From Thelonectria olida (taxonomy: Eukaryota > Ascomycota > Sordariomycetes > Hypocreales > Nectriaceae), in assembly GCA_020736575.1 (NCBI GenBank), contig JAGPYM010000001.1:3100001-3164000 (forward strand): DNA of 64,000 bases, in the 5' to 3' direction. Positions within the stretch are counted from its first letter, which is position 1; every line of letters begins with the position of its first letter. Below the pieces are notes generated by a model. It did not search any database and had not been told where the DNA came from. It saw nothing but the letters and a program-made list of their open reading frames with translations. A program made the position numbers and the translations under genes. Positions 47,426 through 58,456 of the stretch are shown piece by piece.

Positions 47426-48807
47426 ATGGCCGACATGGAGGCGTCCGAGCGACTCGCCCTCATCCGCGAGAACCTCGCTGAGGTTCTGAACCCCGAGATC
47501 ATCGAAAAGATCCTGAATGAGGGAGGACACCCCAAGATCTACTGGGGTAAGTGATCGGAATCGAGCGCAATGCTGTCGCAAAAAAAAAAAAGCTAACCAT
47601 GGCATGATCAGGCACTGCCACCACTGGCCGTCCTCACTGCGGCTACTTTGTCCCCGCCATGAAGATTGCTCAACTCCTGGCCGCCGGCTGCGAAATGACC
47701 ATTCTTCTCGCCGACATCCACGGATTCCTCGACAACCTCAAAGCCCCCATCGAACTCGTCCAGTACCGCGTCGAATACTACCGTCTCACCATCACCGCCA
47801 TCCTCAAAGCTGTTGGAGTACCGACAGAGAAGCTCAAGTTCGTCCTTGGCAGCTCTTACCAGAAGAGCCCCGAATATGTCATGGACCTTTACAAGATGGC
47901 ATCCCTTGTCTCAGAGCACGACGCCAAGAAGGCTGGTGCTGAGGTTGTCAAGCAGACAGACAACGCCCCCCTGAGTGGCCTTCTCTACCCTGTCCTCCAG
48001 GTTCTCGACGAGCAGTACCTGGATGTTGACGCCCAATTCGGAGGTTAGTCGGCCTGGAAGTCTGATATGGGAGTCTGATTTTAATGGGTCGCAGGAATTG
48101 ACCAGCGCAAACTGTTTGCCGCCGCCAAGGAGTGGCTTCCCAGAATTGGTTATGCTCAGGTAAGCTGCTTGTGCCCTCGTTCTTGCTGGCTCCTTACTGA
48201 CACATTCTAGCGTGCCCATCTTCTCAACCCCATGGTTCCCGGTCTACAAGGTGGCAAGATGAGTGCCAGTGATGCAGGTGAGCATGGAATATTTCTAGCG
48301 CAAAAAGCACTCACTAATATGAAACAGACAGCAAAATTGACCTTCTCGACGCCCCTGAGGTTGTAGCCAAGAAGATCAAGAAGGCAGTTGCTGCCCCCAA
48401 AGAAACCAAAGACAATGGAATTCTGGCTTTTGCCGAATTCGTTCTCCTCCCGGCATCAGCGCTCAAGGGCAATCGGGAATTCATTGTTGAGCGAGAACGA
48501 GACGGTCTTGAGCCACTCGTCTACACCTCGATTCAGCAAATGCACGATGACTACGTGAACGATGTGGTATGTTGATGGTCAAGTCTCCTGCTTTGTGTCG
48601 CATCGCTAATGAATATCGAAGCTTTCCCCTCAAATTTTGAAGCCCGCTGTGTCAAAGGCCATCAACGAGCTCTTGGGTCCCATCCAAGAAGCCTACAAGG
48701 CATCACCCGAGTGGCAGGAGATTGCCCTCAAAGCCTACCCGCCCCCGCCTAAGAAGGAGAAGAAGGTCAAGGACAGAGGATCCCGCTACCCCGGGCCCAG
48801 CAAATAG
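47426..48807 (+). CDS. Tyrosyl-tRNA synthetase, cytosolic; one-base frameshift as given
   Basis: Class I synthetase charging tRNA-Tyr. Six exons: 47426-47546, 47612-48043, 48095-48159, 48212-48277, 48328-48566 and 48622-48807. The HIGH-like site is in TGRPHCGYF and the KMSKS-like site is KMSAS. The tail is Lys-rich ([10 protein letters not shown]). The summed exons come to 1109 nt, one short of a multiple of three. The loss lies in exon 4 at about 48236-48243: LLNPMVP ends with CC, and [11 protein letters not shown] continues one frame over, so a C appears missing from a CCC codon. A housekeeping enzyme is unlikely to be dead, so an uncalled base is my preferred explanation. If this is a second genomic copy, decay is possible. 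An AATAAA signal lies shortly after the stop, near 48885. Confidence 0.9.
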
Positions 48808-49028
48808 ATTCGGCTTGTCATTTAGAGCGGAGCTTTAGATGAAAGATCACAAGTAGAAAAGACATAACTAGATGATGGTTGGTATAAATAAAAAAAACTT
48901 GATATTCCCCTAATAAGTCTATAAATTTTTTTTTGAAGAGCAAGTCTTCAAATCACCCGAATAGAAATAATCATGGGTAGTTACACGATCAAAGCTGAGG
49001 TATGTCAAACTGAGAGGCCGATTCTCCT

Positions 49029-50085
49029 TCAATGGCCGCCAATCTTCCAGCCCTCAAGCTCAGTAGCATTGTGAAAAGACGCCAGGTCAACGGCGTGAAT
49101 TTGTCGCGTTCCGCCTTTGCCGAATTGTTCGCCGGTGATATTGAGCAGAACCGCAGAAGTTTGAGAGGCGCCGGCAAGAAGATCTGGGAATGTGCGGTTG
49201 AACTTGGTGAAAATTTGTTGTGGTGTGAAGAAATCTAACCCCTTGGACTCGATCTTGTTCTTGAAGAAGCGGACATAATCGCGAGTGTGTTCAAGGTCAA
49301 TGTGAGCTCCAAACTTGGTTGAGAGCGAGTGACCAGGAATGATCTTTTGAGGCTTCAGGGAGGCGACAAAGTCGAGCGTGGATAGCCATGCTTCAGTCAG
49401 GGCGGGCGACAAAAGATCCGCGAGCCAAAGATGCATCGTGTGGCTGTAGACAGCGTCGCCTGCGATCAATGTCGAGATGGACGGAATCCAGAACATTGTT
49501 TCGTCGATGGTGTCTGCCACGAGAGGGCTCACCAGATGGACCGGATACTTCTCGTCGCCGGGTAATGTGAAGAACGAGAAATCGTAAGGAGTTGGGATAG
49601 TGACTTTATCGACTATGACTCCTTCTCCAAGTATCCCTTTCCAATATTTTGCCTGAGGGCGTGGGTGTTAGTTAGTTGATCCAGGCGATTCATACACTGG
49701 GGCTGAAACGGCATACCTTTGCTGCTGCTTCGTTCTCAATGAGCGAAACAACCTTGGAGCTGGCGTAGTACTTGGTCTCTGGGAACTGGGCCAGGAAGGC
49801 CGTGCTGCCGAGGTAGTGATCTGGGTGCGAGTGGGTGGAAAAGGCGGCGACGAGGGGCTTGTCCGTGGTGTTGACGACCCATTTCGCGAGAGCCTGGGCC
49901 TGTGGAACGGCCAAGGGGAGATCGATAATCACGGCGCCTTCGGATCCGACGATGAGGGAAGAAACCATGTCAAGGGATGGCCCAGGACTGATGAAGTGTT
50001 CGACCCGAAGACCGTTTTGGCATGTTGGGCGTGGTGTGACGGTTTGGAAGAGTGCCCCGAGGGCGAAAGCAAGAGTGATCTTCAT
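49029..50085 (-). CDS. Secreted metallo-beta-lactamase-fold hydrolase
   Basis: Exons 50085-49717 and 49652-49029 join in phase to 330 residues. A signal peptide is evident (MKITLAFALGALFQTV). The zinc-binding HxHxDH motif is THSHPDH, with His85, His87, Asp89 and His90. Further metal ligands are likely in SLIAGDAVYSHT and in IIPGHS. The fold is used for hydrolysis of lactones, thioesters and many other substrates, so the substrate cannot be named. A TATA box lies about 110 bp upstream. It may work with the flanking enzyme genes, but nothing in the sequence proves this. Confidence 0.88.
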
Positions 50086-50194
50086 GGTGAAGGGAAGAAA
50101 TGGCTACCGAGGACAGTGGGATCTTGTTGTTTGAGATATTTGAAGCTTAGGTGTCTAATGAAGAAGTCTTTGAAACTCTTGGATATCGTTGTGC

Positions 50195-50200
50195 TTTATA
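50195..50200 (-). promoter_or_regulatory. TATA box of the MBL-fold gene
   Basis: TATAAA on the minus strand, 110 bp upstream of the ATG at 50085. Confidence 0.5.
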
Positions 50201-50727
50201 CTTGATCAACCACGTATGATGTTTCCCAGTTCTTACTTGAGGTCTGATGATGAATACTGAATAGTAATCCTCTCCGGCGCCCTTCGTTAGCAAGCGAATT
50301 TACTGCTCGTATGTTACATAACTATCCAATAATACCTCGTTTAAGGCATGAAAACGGTTTGTTGATTAACATTGCGGTGGTCTTGGCCGAAAAGTCTGAG
50401 TAACAAGACGGTGGCCATCCCACTCGGCTCCCACTTGTGCCTTCAGAAGTCTTGTCTATCCCACCCCGACCTGCCACAGTTGTCCGAGTTCACTTTGTCT
50501 GTGCACATGACTAACTGATGGCTGAGCAGAACCTTGACCACAGTTATCTTATCAAGATCTCACTCAGCGTGGGATACCTGTTCCTCTTGGGAGACGGAGC
50601 AGATTTCTCCGAGGCTAACGAGTTATGAGTGAAACCAGATATAATAGGAGGATTCGTTGCATTGACAAAATGTATTCACGCTCTTTCAAAGTCTCAATTG
50701 TTTCGTATCAACGACCAATTCGCAACA
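50201..50727. other. Intergenic, MBL gene upstream and OMT 3' region
   Basis: No gene or repeat was recognised. Confidence 0.5.
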
Positions 50728-51970
50728 TTATACCTCATCGTCCTCCAACACAGCCTCAATGACACTCTCAGCGTCCTTAGACCAGATACCGCTGATTTTC
50801 AGACCAGCCTTCCCAAGCAGCTCTCTCCACTGACTTTCGGTCCGCTCACGACTAACAAGCATGCCCATCATGGTCCAGTCGAGACTCGTCTGCTGCCACG
50901 GCGCCCCAGTGTCCGCAAGCACTGCCTCGTTGATGAGCAGCCTCGAGTGCCCCTTGACCATTGCATCGCGCAGATGGGCTAGGATGACGGCACACTTTGC
51001 ATCTGGCCAGTCGTGCAGAATCAGACGCATGAAGTACGCCCGGGCGCCGCGATACTCTGCCGGTTGTGGCTCGAAGAAGTCGTGCGCGACAGCCTTGACC
51101 GTGCCAGGAAGCTCCCTCGATTCTTGGGCTTCGCCGATGACGGACGGCAGATCTTGAAGCACGAGTTGGCCGGGGAATGACTCTCCTCGTGCAGCATCGA
51201 GACTAGCCAGCTCGTGACCGAGTCCGCCGCCGACATCGACGACAAGCGGCCCGTCTCCCGATGCACCACCCAGACGCTCTTGGAAAGGATAGAAGCTGAC
51301 CCAGCGCGGGCGGGCTGCAGCATAGCCGGCCATGAAATTGTTGAAAGCGCTGCCGAGACGCGGGTTGCTCTGGAGGATGGCGAAGAAGGGCTTGTCTATC
51401 TCCAAGCCGTACTGGACCGGTCCATCATCCGCATTGGATGGGGACTGGTAGTCCATCTTGGCCAGGAATTCTGGAAGACCGTGAAAGGTAGGGATCATGC
51501 CCTCGAAGCTCTAGATCAACCCAGCGGCGATGGTGGGATCGTTGGTCGCCCCCGAGAAACGGCTGGCCGTGTAGCTGTCCTTTCCAACCTCGTTGATCAG
51601 CCCGTAGGCAGCAAGGTGCTTGAGAACTCTCGCTGTTGCTTCTTAGACATGATGCTCTACAAGGTTAATGGTGTAAGAACGTACCGACTAGGGCGGGTTC
51701 GGCTTTGGTGCCAGCCGCCAGATCCTCGCTGCTGGCGGGCTTGTCAGTCAGCTTCTTAAGGAGCCCGAGTTCAAATGCGGTCCTCAACGCTGCTGTCCGA
51801 GTCGGCTCGCCCCAGCCAACTCTGGCCATAATCTCGCCAGGATTCTCGAGTTCGGCGATGAGAGCGCTGGCGGTTGCAATGAGACTCTTCCTTGCGTCTT
51901 CATTCTGGCCCTGTGCATCGAGAAACTGCTTGCCATTTGTGGCGATGGCATCGATGAAGGTGCTAGCCAT
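50728..51970 (-). CDS. SAM-dependent O-methyltransferase with in-frame stop; possible pseudogene
   Basis: Plant/fungal-type class I O-methyltransferase, as used on phenols and polyketides. Exon 1 is 51970-51685 (dimerisation region); the intron 51684-51633 has a GTACGT donor and ACAG acceptor; exon 2 runs 51632-50728. Exon 2 shows LPEFLAK, the SAM motif VVDVGGGLGHE and the catalytic-region LHDWPDAKC. In exon 2 a TAG codon at 51511-51513 interrupts the frame between IAAGLI and SFEGMIPTF. The sequence on both sides aligns with the family, so a single substitution (for example CAG to TAG) is the simplest reading. A gene finder might instead place a 78-nt intron ending at this TAG, but its GTTGGA donor is poor and it would remove family-like residues. 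A TATA box lies 85 bp upstream. Confidence 0.85.
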
Positions 51971-52054
51971 TCTGCCGCAAAGATAGATAGTTCAATGAAT
52001 GATTAAGATGCGTGTCGTGTAATGGGAGCTGCATTGGAGGAGCTTTTGGTTGGC

Positions 52055-52060
52055 TTTATA
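52055..52060 (-). promoter_or_regulatory. TATA box of the O-methyltransferase gene
   Basis: TATAAA on the minus strand, 85 bp upstream of the ATG at 51970. Confidence 0.55.
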
Positions 52061-52774
52061 TCCTTAAAGCCGGCGATATCGTCGAGTCGGAGGTCCGCTT
52101 CACTTGGTCCGTTGCTATGTGGAGGGTCAGCTTGGAGACCGATCCCACCAATTACAGCTCTCCCAAGTTCCTTGAATCCTTCTCAGGTCCGAGTTGCATC
52201 CTTGATTGACACGGACTTCCGCAAATGTCCCCTTACTGGCTTCAATGCTCCACCAACTGGCACCAACTAGGCAAATGGACGAGCCCCCGATGGAAGACTT
52301 GAAGCTGCATCGGCGTTAGGCATCCTGGGGGATTGAATGGAACCTGGTTGAAACGGATGTAAAGCAAACAAACTTCTGCATAGGCTCATTACTGTACCAA
52401 TAATTGCGTGCATTTAGCACGAAGCAGCATTTATTCCTTTCATTGGGCATTGATTCAATGTGTATGGGTAGTTATGCATCCAATTCATGTACCTGTTTCA
52501 AAATCCTACATTTTGTTCGTGGGAATTATCCTCAGATATGTGAACCCTCGCTTGAAGTAAAAGCCGATAGTTTGTTCTTTTCTATTAAAACATATTATGT
52601 TCTTGGTAACTATATCAACCTAGGTGGCACTGGTTGTCGGAGTTGGCCGCCGTTACTAGCTCGAGGAGAGAAGACCTTCACTTGAGTATGCGGAGGGCTC
52701 CGATATGATAACGGCCGCTCCAGCCCGCAATCAAGGTGACAAGAAGAGTTGAGATACTGAGTACCAAGTGTGGA

Positions 52775-52782
52775 TATATAAA
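52775..52782 (+). promoter_or_regulatory. TATA box of the deaminase gene
   Basis: TATATAAA about 75 bp upstream of the ATG at 52856, a typical fungal spacing. Confidence 0.6.
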
Positions 52783-52855
52783 ACCGGTTCGCTTTTTAAT
52801 CTGAAAACTGGCTTCAAGACCTGATTTACTCTCACTAGCTGAGACAATCAACATA

Positions 52856-53515
52856 ATGGCCGCTTCATCTTCGAAAGATCTTCTTGCCGCACTTCTCCGC
52901 ACTATAGAATCAGATATTATTCCTCTCACCCATGCTGGCGTGTCTTCTGGCAGCAAGGTCTTCGGGGCTGCCATTCTATCATCTTCTACACTGTCGCCAT
53001 ACACCGTCGCCACCAACAACGAACGTGTCTCGCCTCTTCTTCATGGGGAAATCAACTGTATCCAGCAATTCTACACCGTTTCCTTCCCAGACGCAAACAC
53101 GCGCCCCAGTCCAAGAGACGATTGCATATTCCTCGCCACACACGAGCCATGCAGTCTTTGTCTGAGCGGCATCACATGGTCGGGATTCAAGGAGCTGTAT
53201 TTTTTGTTCAGTTACAAGGATAGCCGCGACCGCTTCGCTATTCCGTATGATATTGAAATCTTGGAGCAGGTTTTCCGCGTTCCTGTAGCCGAGGAGAGCG
53301 ATGAGGCTTTGAAGACACGGGCGCTGTACAATAAGACTAACAAGTTCTTCACGGCGCGGAGTCTGGATGAATTGGCGGACAGAATCGACGACGAAAAGGA
53401 GCGAGAGTATTGGAAGTCGGAGATCGCAAGAATTAAAGCCTTGTATGATGGACTGAGCGAGACGTACCAGGAAGGCAAAAGGAACGGAGCTGAGAGCGCC
53501 AGCACATGGAGATGA
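52856..53515 (+). CDS. CDA-fold zinc deaminase family protein
   Basis: Single-exon protein of 219 residues in the cytidine/deoxycytidylate deaminase superfamily, which removes amino groups from bases or nucleosides. The zinc and catalytic motifs are present: HGE at 63-65 (His ligand and proton-shuttling Glu) and PCSLC at 98-102 (two Cys ligands). A Glu/Lys-rich helical extension of about 80 residues follows the core and is longer than in simple cytosine deaminases. The substrate is unknown; it could act on guanine-, cytosine- or pterin-like compounds. A TATA box sits just upstream, and the gene is divergent from the O-methyltransferase. Confidence 0.85.
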   Translation: MAASSSKDLLAALLRTIESDIIPLTHAGVSSGSKVFGAAILSSSTLSPYTVATNNERVSPLLHGEINCIQQFYTVSFPDANTRPSPRDDCIFLATHEPCSLCLSGITWSGFKELYFLFSYKDSRDRFAIPYDIEILEQVFRVPVAEESDEALKTRALYNKTNKFFTARSLDELADRIDDEKEREYWKSEIARIKALYDGLSETYQEGKRNGAESASTWR

Positions 53516-53728
53516 ATAAACTGCAAGGGGGGTGTTGAGAACAACAATGTCACAAGTTGTATTTGGTTTTCGTATCTAAGTCTAATTATTTTGAGGCAAT
53601 ATTTCGCACGCTGCCCAATATCTATCATCATCCAACCCTTCATTGCGCCCGTTGCTTTGTACCCAAAAAGTCCCGAATATCTAGTCCGGGCCTGTGCAAG
53701 CATCACCATTACACAACGTATGATGGCT

Positions 53729-55024
53729 TCAAGTCGTGTTGTTTCGAATCGAGTCGTCAGAGCTGATACCCGTGGACAATTGGCTTCGAGCAGGTGCGTC
53801 GTGAACATTGACGGCATAGCTCAGCGACTTGACAATGCCACCATTGCTCGTGAGAATAAGCTCTTCGCTGTCGTTACGTGTCTTTGGCCCTGACGTTATC
53901 ACACCTCCGTCTTGATCGTGACTCAGGTCGTTTAATCTGTAGTGGGAGCCTTTGATGCCACCACTTCGCCCTCTTCGGCTCGGTGTATTGTATTCGTCTG
54001 AGTGTTTCGATCGATAATGTTTGGCTTTCCGAATGAAGATGGGTGCTAGGTATGGTAGAGAGGAGACCATATTCTAAGGAATGTTAGCTGAAGATCGACT
54101 GTTGGAAATTGAAGCCGTACGCCGACGTTGAATTCAATCGTTCCCCAAAGAACAAGCATGGTTGAGTTGCCGTCGCCAGTTGATATTCGGTCGATCTGAA
54201 GGTAGCGTAGGATCGAACACAAGGTGGTGAAAAGCCCCAGGGCGAAGATGCCGATCAGTCCTATCTTCTTCTTCAGGCGTATCTCAAGCTTCAGAAGGAC
54301 TGGCACAGGCAGGAGGGCAACAACAATATCCGAAACGATGGTGATGATGGCATACCCCGTAAACGACGGACCGGGAGCCAGGCACGTTCCGTCCATCTTG
54401 GGATTCCATGACTTGTGAACCTATGATACTAGCAGTTAGCAAATTGGCGCAACCGAACATGACTCTAAATCATCTTACCGGCTTGCAAGCAAATATGAGG
54501 GATAGAGTGCACCCCAGATGGGCAAGAAAGATGAGAACAATGCTAACCCATACCACAATGCGGTACGTTCGATGGTCAGTTCCCTGTAGCAGTTGCAAAT
54601 AGCTGATCAACAAAGCTATCTTGAAGAAGCTGATGCCCAGTTGATACCACGGTCGACCAGCGAAATTCACCCTCGTGTAGACAACGAGGTTTTCGGCTGG
54701 TCGCGAAAGAAGGGGAAGGCCAAGGCCGTATCTCGTCTCTAAAGATGAAACACTGCGTCAGCTACGAACCAACTGGGTCAATTTGCAGTTTGTTGGTCTG
54801 TCCGACTTACGAGTAATGCAGAGTGCTGAGTAGATGAGAGCAAAAGCCATGGACATGGCAGACCACCAGTCATCACTTCGCAGACCGCGAGCATTGTACC
54901 GAACCCAGAGCCTGGCAGAAACAACGGTAACTGACAGCACAGACAGCACGACGCAGACAGCGATGATGACTGGGTACTGAGACTCGGAATTGGCCTCGGG
55001 CGTTGCATTCAAGACCCATCCCAT
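53729..55024 (-). CDS. Rhodopsin-domain seven-helix membrane protein (fungal PTH11/SAT4-like)
   Basis: Integral membrane protein of the fungal rhodopsin-like family, of largely unknown role and often proposed as GPCR-like. Exons 55024-54811, 54738-54479, 54420-54121 and 54073-53729 join in phase to 372 residues. Helices are visible in order, including VIIAVCVVLSVLSVTVVSA, LGISFFKIALLISYLQLL, a segment ending CTLSLIFACKPVHKSWNP, and the DIVVALLPVPVLLKLEIRLK block, which is a hallmark of the family. The C-terminal 100 residues are cytosolic and rich in Ser, Arg and Asp. No CFEM domain precedes it. It is convergent with the deaminase gene and divergent from the MFS permease. Confidence 0.88.
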
Positions 55025-56086
55025 TTTGATAGTTGGGGTTCCGGTTTGAAGATCCGTGGACCTTGGCCAGTCTGGACGTCAAGACACAATAGAGAACAAT
55101 ACGAAAAAAAAACAAGAGGGACATTCTCGGGGGCAAAAAGTCTCAGGATTAATGCTATTCTACTCCCTCCCTCGCGACTCTCCTAATGCCTCCCCATCCG
55201 CGAGGAAACAGCCTCGGAATGGAGGCCCATGGCGCGATAAAACTCTACATCGTCCACGAAGGAGAAAAAGCAAGGCCACCGAGAGACTAAGCGAGAAAAG
55301 AAAACCGATTTTAATCTTAGTTGTTTTGCCATGTTGCATCCGTCGTAATCACCGTGTTGGTCGGCACGAGCATGCCTGCAAATGCATGGAATGATTCCTC
55401 CGTCTTTCTCGTCGTCCCGAGAAGAGCACGCAACTCGGGGGGGATGAAGCCATCGAGCCGAAGCAAGGGGGACGATGCAGGCCGAATATGCACCTCAACC
55501 AACAGCATTCACGTCGTGAGGGAGTTGGGAAAAGATCGGCAGTTGTGCAGGGATACATCTACAACGTTGTAGACCAACAGATCCAGGGTATCTGATCGCA
55601 ACCAGCAGATTTGCGGAGGTCCCCGGTCGATGAGTTGAGCTGGCTCGGCTGGAACATCCCACGTAGGGTCACATAAAAAGCAATCCGGAGCTGGAGATTC
55701 CTTCTCTTCAGGGGCCAAGACGGCTGTAGTGAGGATGCTCGTATGTTCTGTCATGTACGCGGCACCTAGATGCGACTATGCACCGTCGCCGTTGACGGTC
55801 GGTTAGGGCATATATCATGCAGTAGCCGGTGCGAACCCATACCCATGGCCGTTTCATTCAAGACCCCTTCTGCCTTTCCTCACATGTGGCTTCGGTGTGC
55901 TACGTATGTAATGCAGGTATTCCAGGCAACGAGTCGCACAGCCCCTCTGAGTCTCTTGTGAATTCATTTCTTGAAACTTATTTTGCCCATCATTTCTGCA
56001 GTCGATCTCGCTCCATTTCCTCGCCTTTTCTTTATTTTATTTCATTTCTCTTCTCTCCCTCAACCGTCCGCCGCCTGAGCAGCACC
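55025..56086. other. Divergent promoter region, 7TM protein and MFS permease
   Basis: 1.06 kb between genes in opposite directions. The last 100 bp before the MFS start is pyrimidine-rich leader. No ORF of merit. Confidence 0.5.
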
Positions 56087-57902
56087 ATGGAGGACTCCAA
56101 AACGAAATCTCATGTCGAAGCTGAGCAGCTTCCCTACAAGGGGCCTGCCCCTCCTTCTGATGTCGATATCGACGTCGCGTGGGAGTTTCTCGACCAGCAC
56201 CGAGATGCAGCTACCCAGCATGAAACAGTCGACATTGATGCCCTGCGACGCAAGATTGACTGGAGGATCGTGCCTCTGATGTTTGCCTGCTATACCATGC
56301 AGTTCCTAGACAAGGTCATTCTCAACGTACGTGTTCTTGGGCGTCCCTTTCCAAGCATCGCCATGCCTAACTCGTGGGCCTCTGCAGTATGCGGCCGTCA
56401 TGGGCCTCCGCAAGGATCTTAACCTCAAAGGAAACGAGTTCTCCAACATTGCAACGTTCCTCTTTGTAGGACTTCTCTGCTTCGAGGTTCCCAACAGTTG
56501 GTGCCCCAGTCCCGCATAGCCGGGTCGTTCTCTCACCTCTGCTATAGTTTATTTCCTCCAGATGGTCCCGGCGGCCAAATGGCTTGGTGCAAATGTCACT
56601 CTCTGGGGCATTGCCACTGCTTGCGGTGCTGCTGCCCACAACTACCAGACCCTCCTTGTATCCCGAGTCTTTCTGGGAATCTTTGAGGCGACCATCGGGC
56701 CATCGCTGTTGCTCATTAGCAGCCAGTGGTACACCAAGTCCGAGCAGGCACCTCGCTTCTCTTTCTGGTATGTCGGGCTCGGCATCGGCCAAATCGTCGG
56801 CGGTGCTGTGTCGCACGGGTTTCAACATGTCGGCCCTCATGCTGGTCTGGAGGGCTGGCGTATCATGTTCATCGTTCTTGGTCTTGTCACTGTGACAATT
56901 GGTTTCAGCACCTTCTTCCTTGTCCCGGACACTCCCATGCAGGCCAAGTGGCTGACGGACGTGGAGAAAGTAGCCTTGCTGAAGCACGTTAGCGTGAACC
57001 AGACTGGCATTGACAGCCGGAAGTTCCGCCCAAGGGAGATTCTGGAGGCATTGTGCGATCCTCAACTATACCTCATGGTTCTTTCCGTCATTCTTGTGAG
57101 TCTCAGATCCTGGATGGATACCGTACTACGGTATGGGTGCTAATTACATTGCGATGGAAGCTTTCCGTTTCCAGTGGTGTTGTTACAACATACTCGGCGA
57201 CGCTCATCACGAGCTTGGGATATACCCCAAAGAAGGCGGCTCTCATGAACATGCCTTCTGGAGTTGTTAGTATTTTCTTCACTCTGTTTGTCGGATACGG
57301 CATCCGCAAGCAATCTCACCGATGGGCGTGGATCATTGCATGCATCATCCCGGCGTATGTCCCGCAATCCTGGTCGAGTGAGCCCACAGCTAACGAGGAA
57401 CAAGGATCATTGGAGGTGCTCTCATGTCTTTCTTGGACGTCAAGAACAGAAAGGGCGTCCTTGCTGGTATCTATCTGGTCAACGCCGTTGTCGCCCCGCT
57501 GCCCATCTTTTACAACGTAAGAAGACCCTATCACTACCCCGTTGAATATGGCTGACCAGCATAACCGATTGGCAGTGGACTGCTGCAAACTTCGCTGGTG
57601 GCACAAAGCGAGCCTTTGCTGCTGCTGTGGTCAGCGGCTCGTTTTCCATTGGCAACATTATTGGGCCGCAGACATTCCAGGCCAAGGATGCGCCTGACTT
57701 CCGACCGGCCAAGCTTGCTGTCATGGGCACACAAGCAGGCTGTGCTTTGACAACCTTCACTCTGTTCCTGTACTATTTCTGCGCCAACAATAGACGTGGC
57801 AACCCTGGGAAGGACGTGGAAGCTCATGATGCTTACCTGTCTTCTGAGAGGTGGGCGGGCATGACTGACAAGGAGAACCGTGATTTCGTGTATACGTATT
57901 AG
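56087..57902 (+). CDS. MFS permease, allantoate/anion symporter (Dal5-like) family
   Basis: Twelve-helix transporter of the major facilitator superfamily, anion:cation symporter branch, which moves small organic acids, vitamins and ureides. Six exons fit: 56087-56326, 56388-56496, 56548-57095, 57161-57354, 57405-57516 and 57576-57902, giving 509 residues. Family marks include RKIDWRIVPLMF, AAKWLGANVTLWGIATACGA, SRVFLGIFEATIGPSLLLI, EGWRIMFIVLGL and NFAGGTKRAF. The cytosolic N- and C-termini are charged. The substrate cannot be named. It lies next to the FAD monooxygenase on the same strand, and the two could serve uptake and oxidation of one compound. Confidence 0.92.
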
Positions 57903-58456
57903 ATGGCAGGGGGGCTTGGTCTTTTCAAAAGTATAAACCACCTTGTTGGCAGTTGTTGGTAGTGTCAGATGGCTGTTCTTCCTACATTTTCGGATCTATG
58001 CAGCATGGCGGAGCAGCGGATCCGTGATAATACGAATAGAAGCGAGAAGACTTGGCAGATTGTTTTCTTTAGTGTACGCAGATTGAATCTGCCCAATTAG
58101 AATGGTGTCTAATGAGGTGACGTCCTGCCCAAGGTGCCATTGCATATTCACAAGGGTACGTGAGACATGAAAATCACGACCAGGGATAAAAAAGCACGTA
58201 GTCATGCCACGGGCAAGGAACCCTTACTTCGTCGCAGAGGATCCAAACCTTGCCGAGATCAACCATGTTCGCCGGGCCACTCCCGGATTCCCGCTTCTTG
58301 AGTTCTCCCCTCCGTCTCCTGACAACGGGGCTCGCTACGCATATCCCTTGAGACTTAAGATTCAGCTATTACCCCGGTGAGATTGGGGATCCGAAGATCA
58401 TTTTCCCCATACCTTGTCTCTCCCGTTTCAAGAACAATCATCAGACGAAGCGGAAA
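57903..58456. other. Intergenic, MFS 3' end and monooxygenase promoter
   Basis: About 550 bases between two + strand genes. Nothing else was recognised. Confidence 0.5.

Larger units (their letters stand above)
51971..52855. other. Divergent promoter region, OMT and deaminase
   Basis: 885 bp between genes read in opposite directions, each with its own TATA box. No ORF of merit. Confidence 0.6.
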
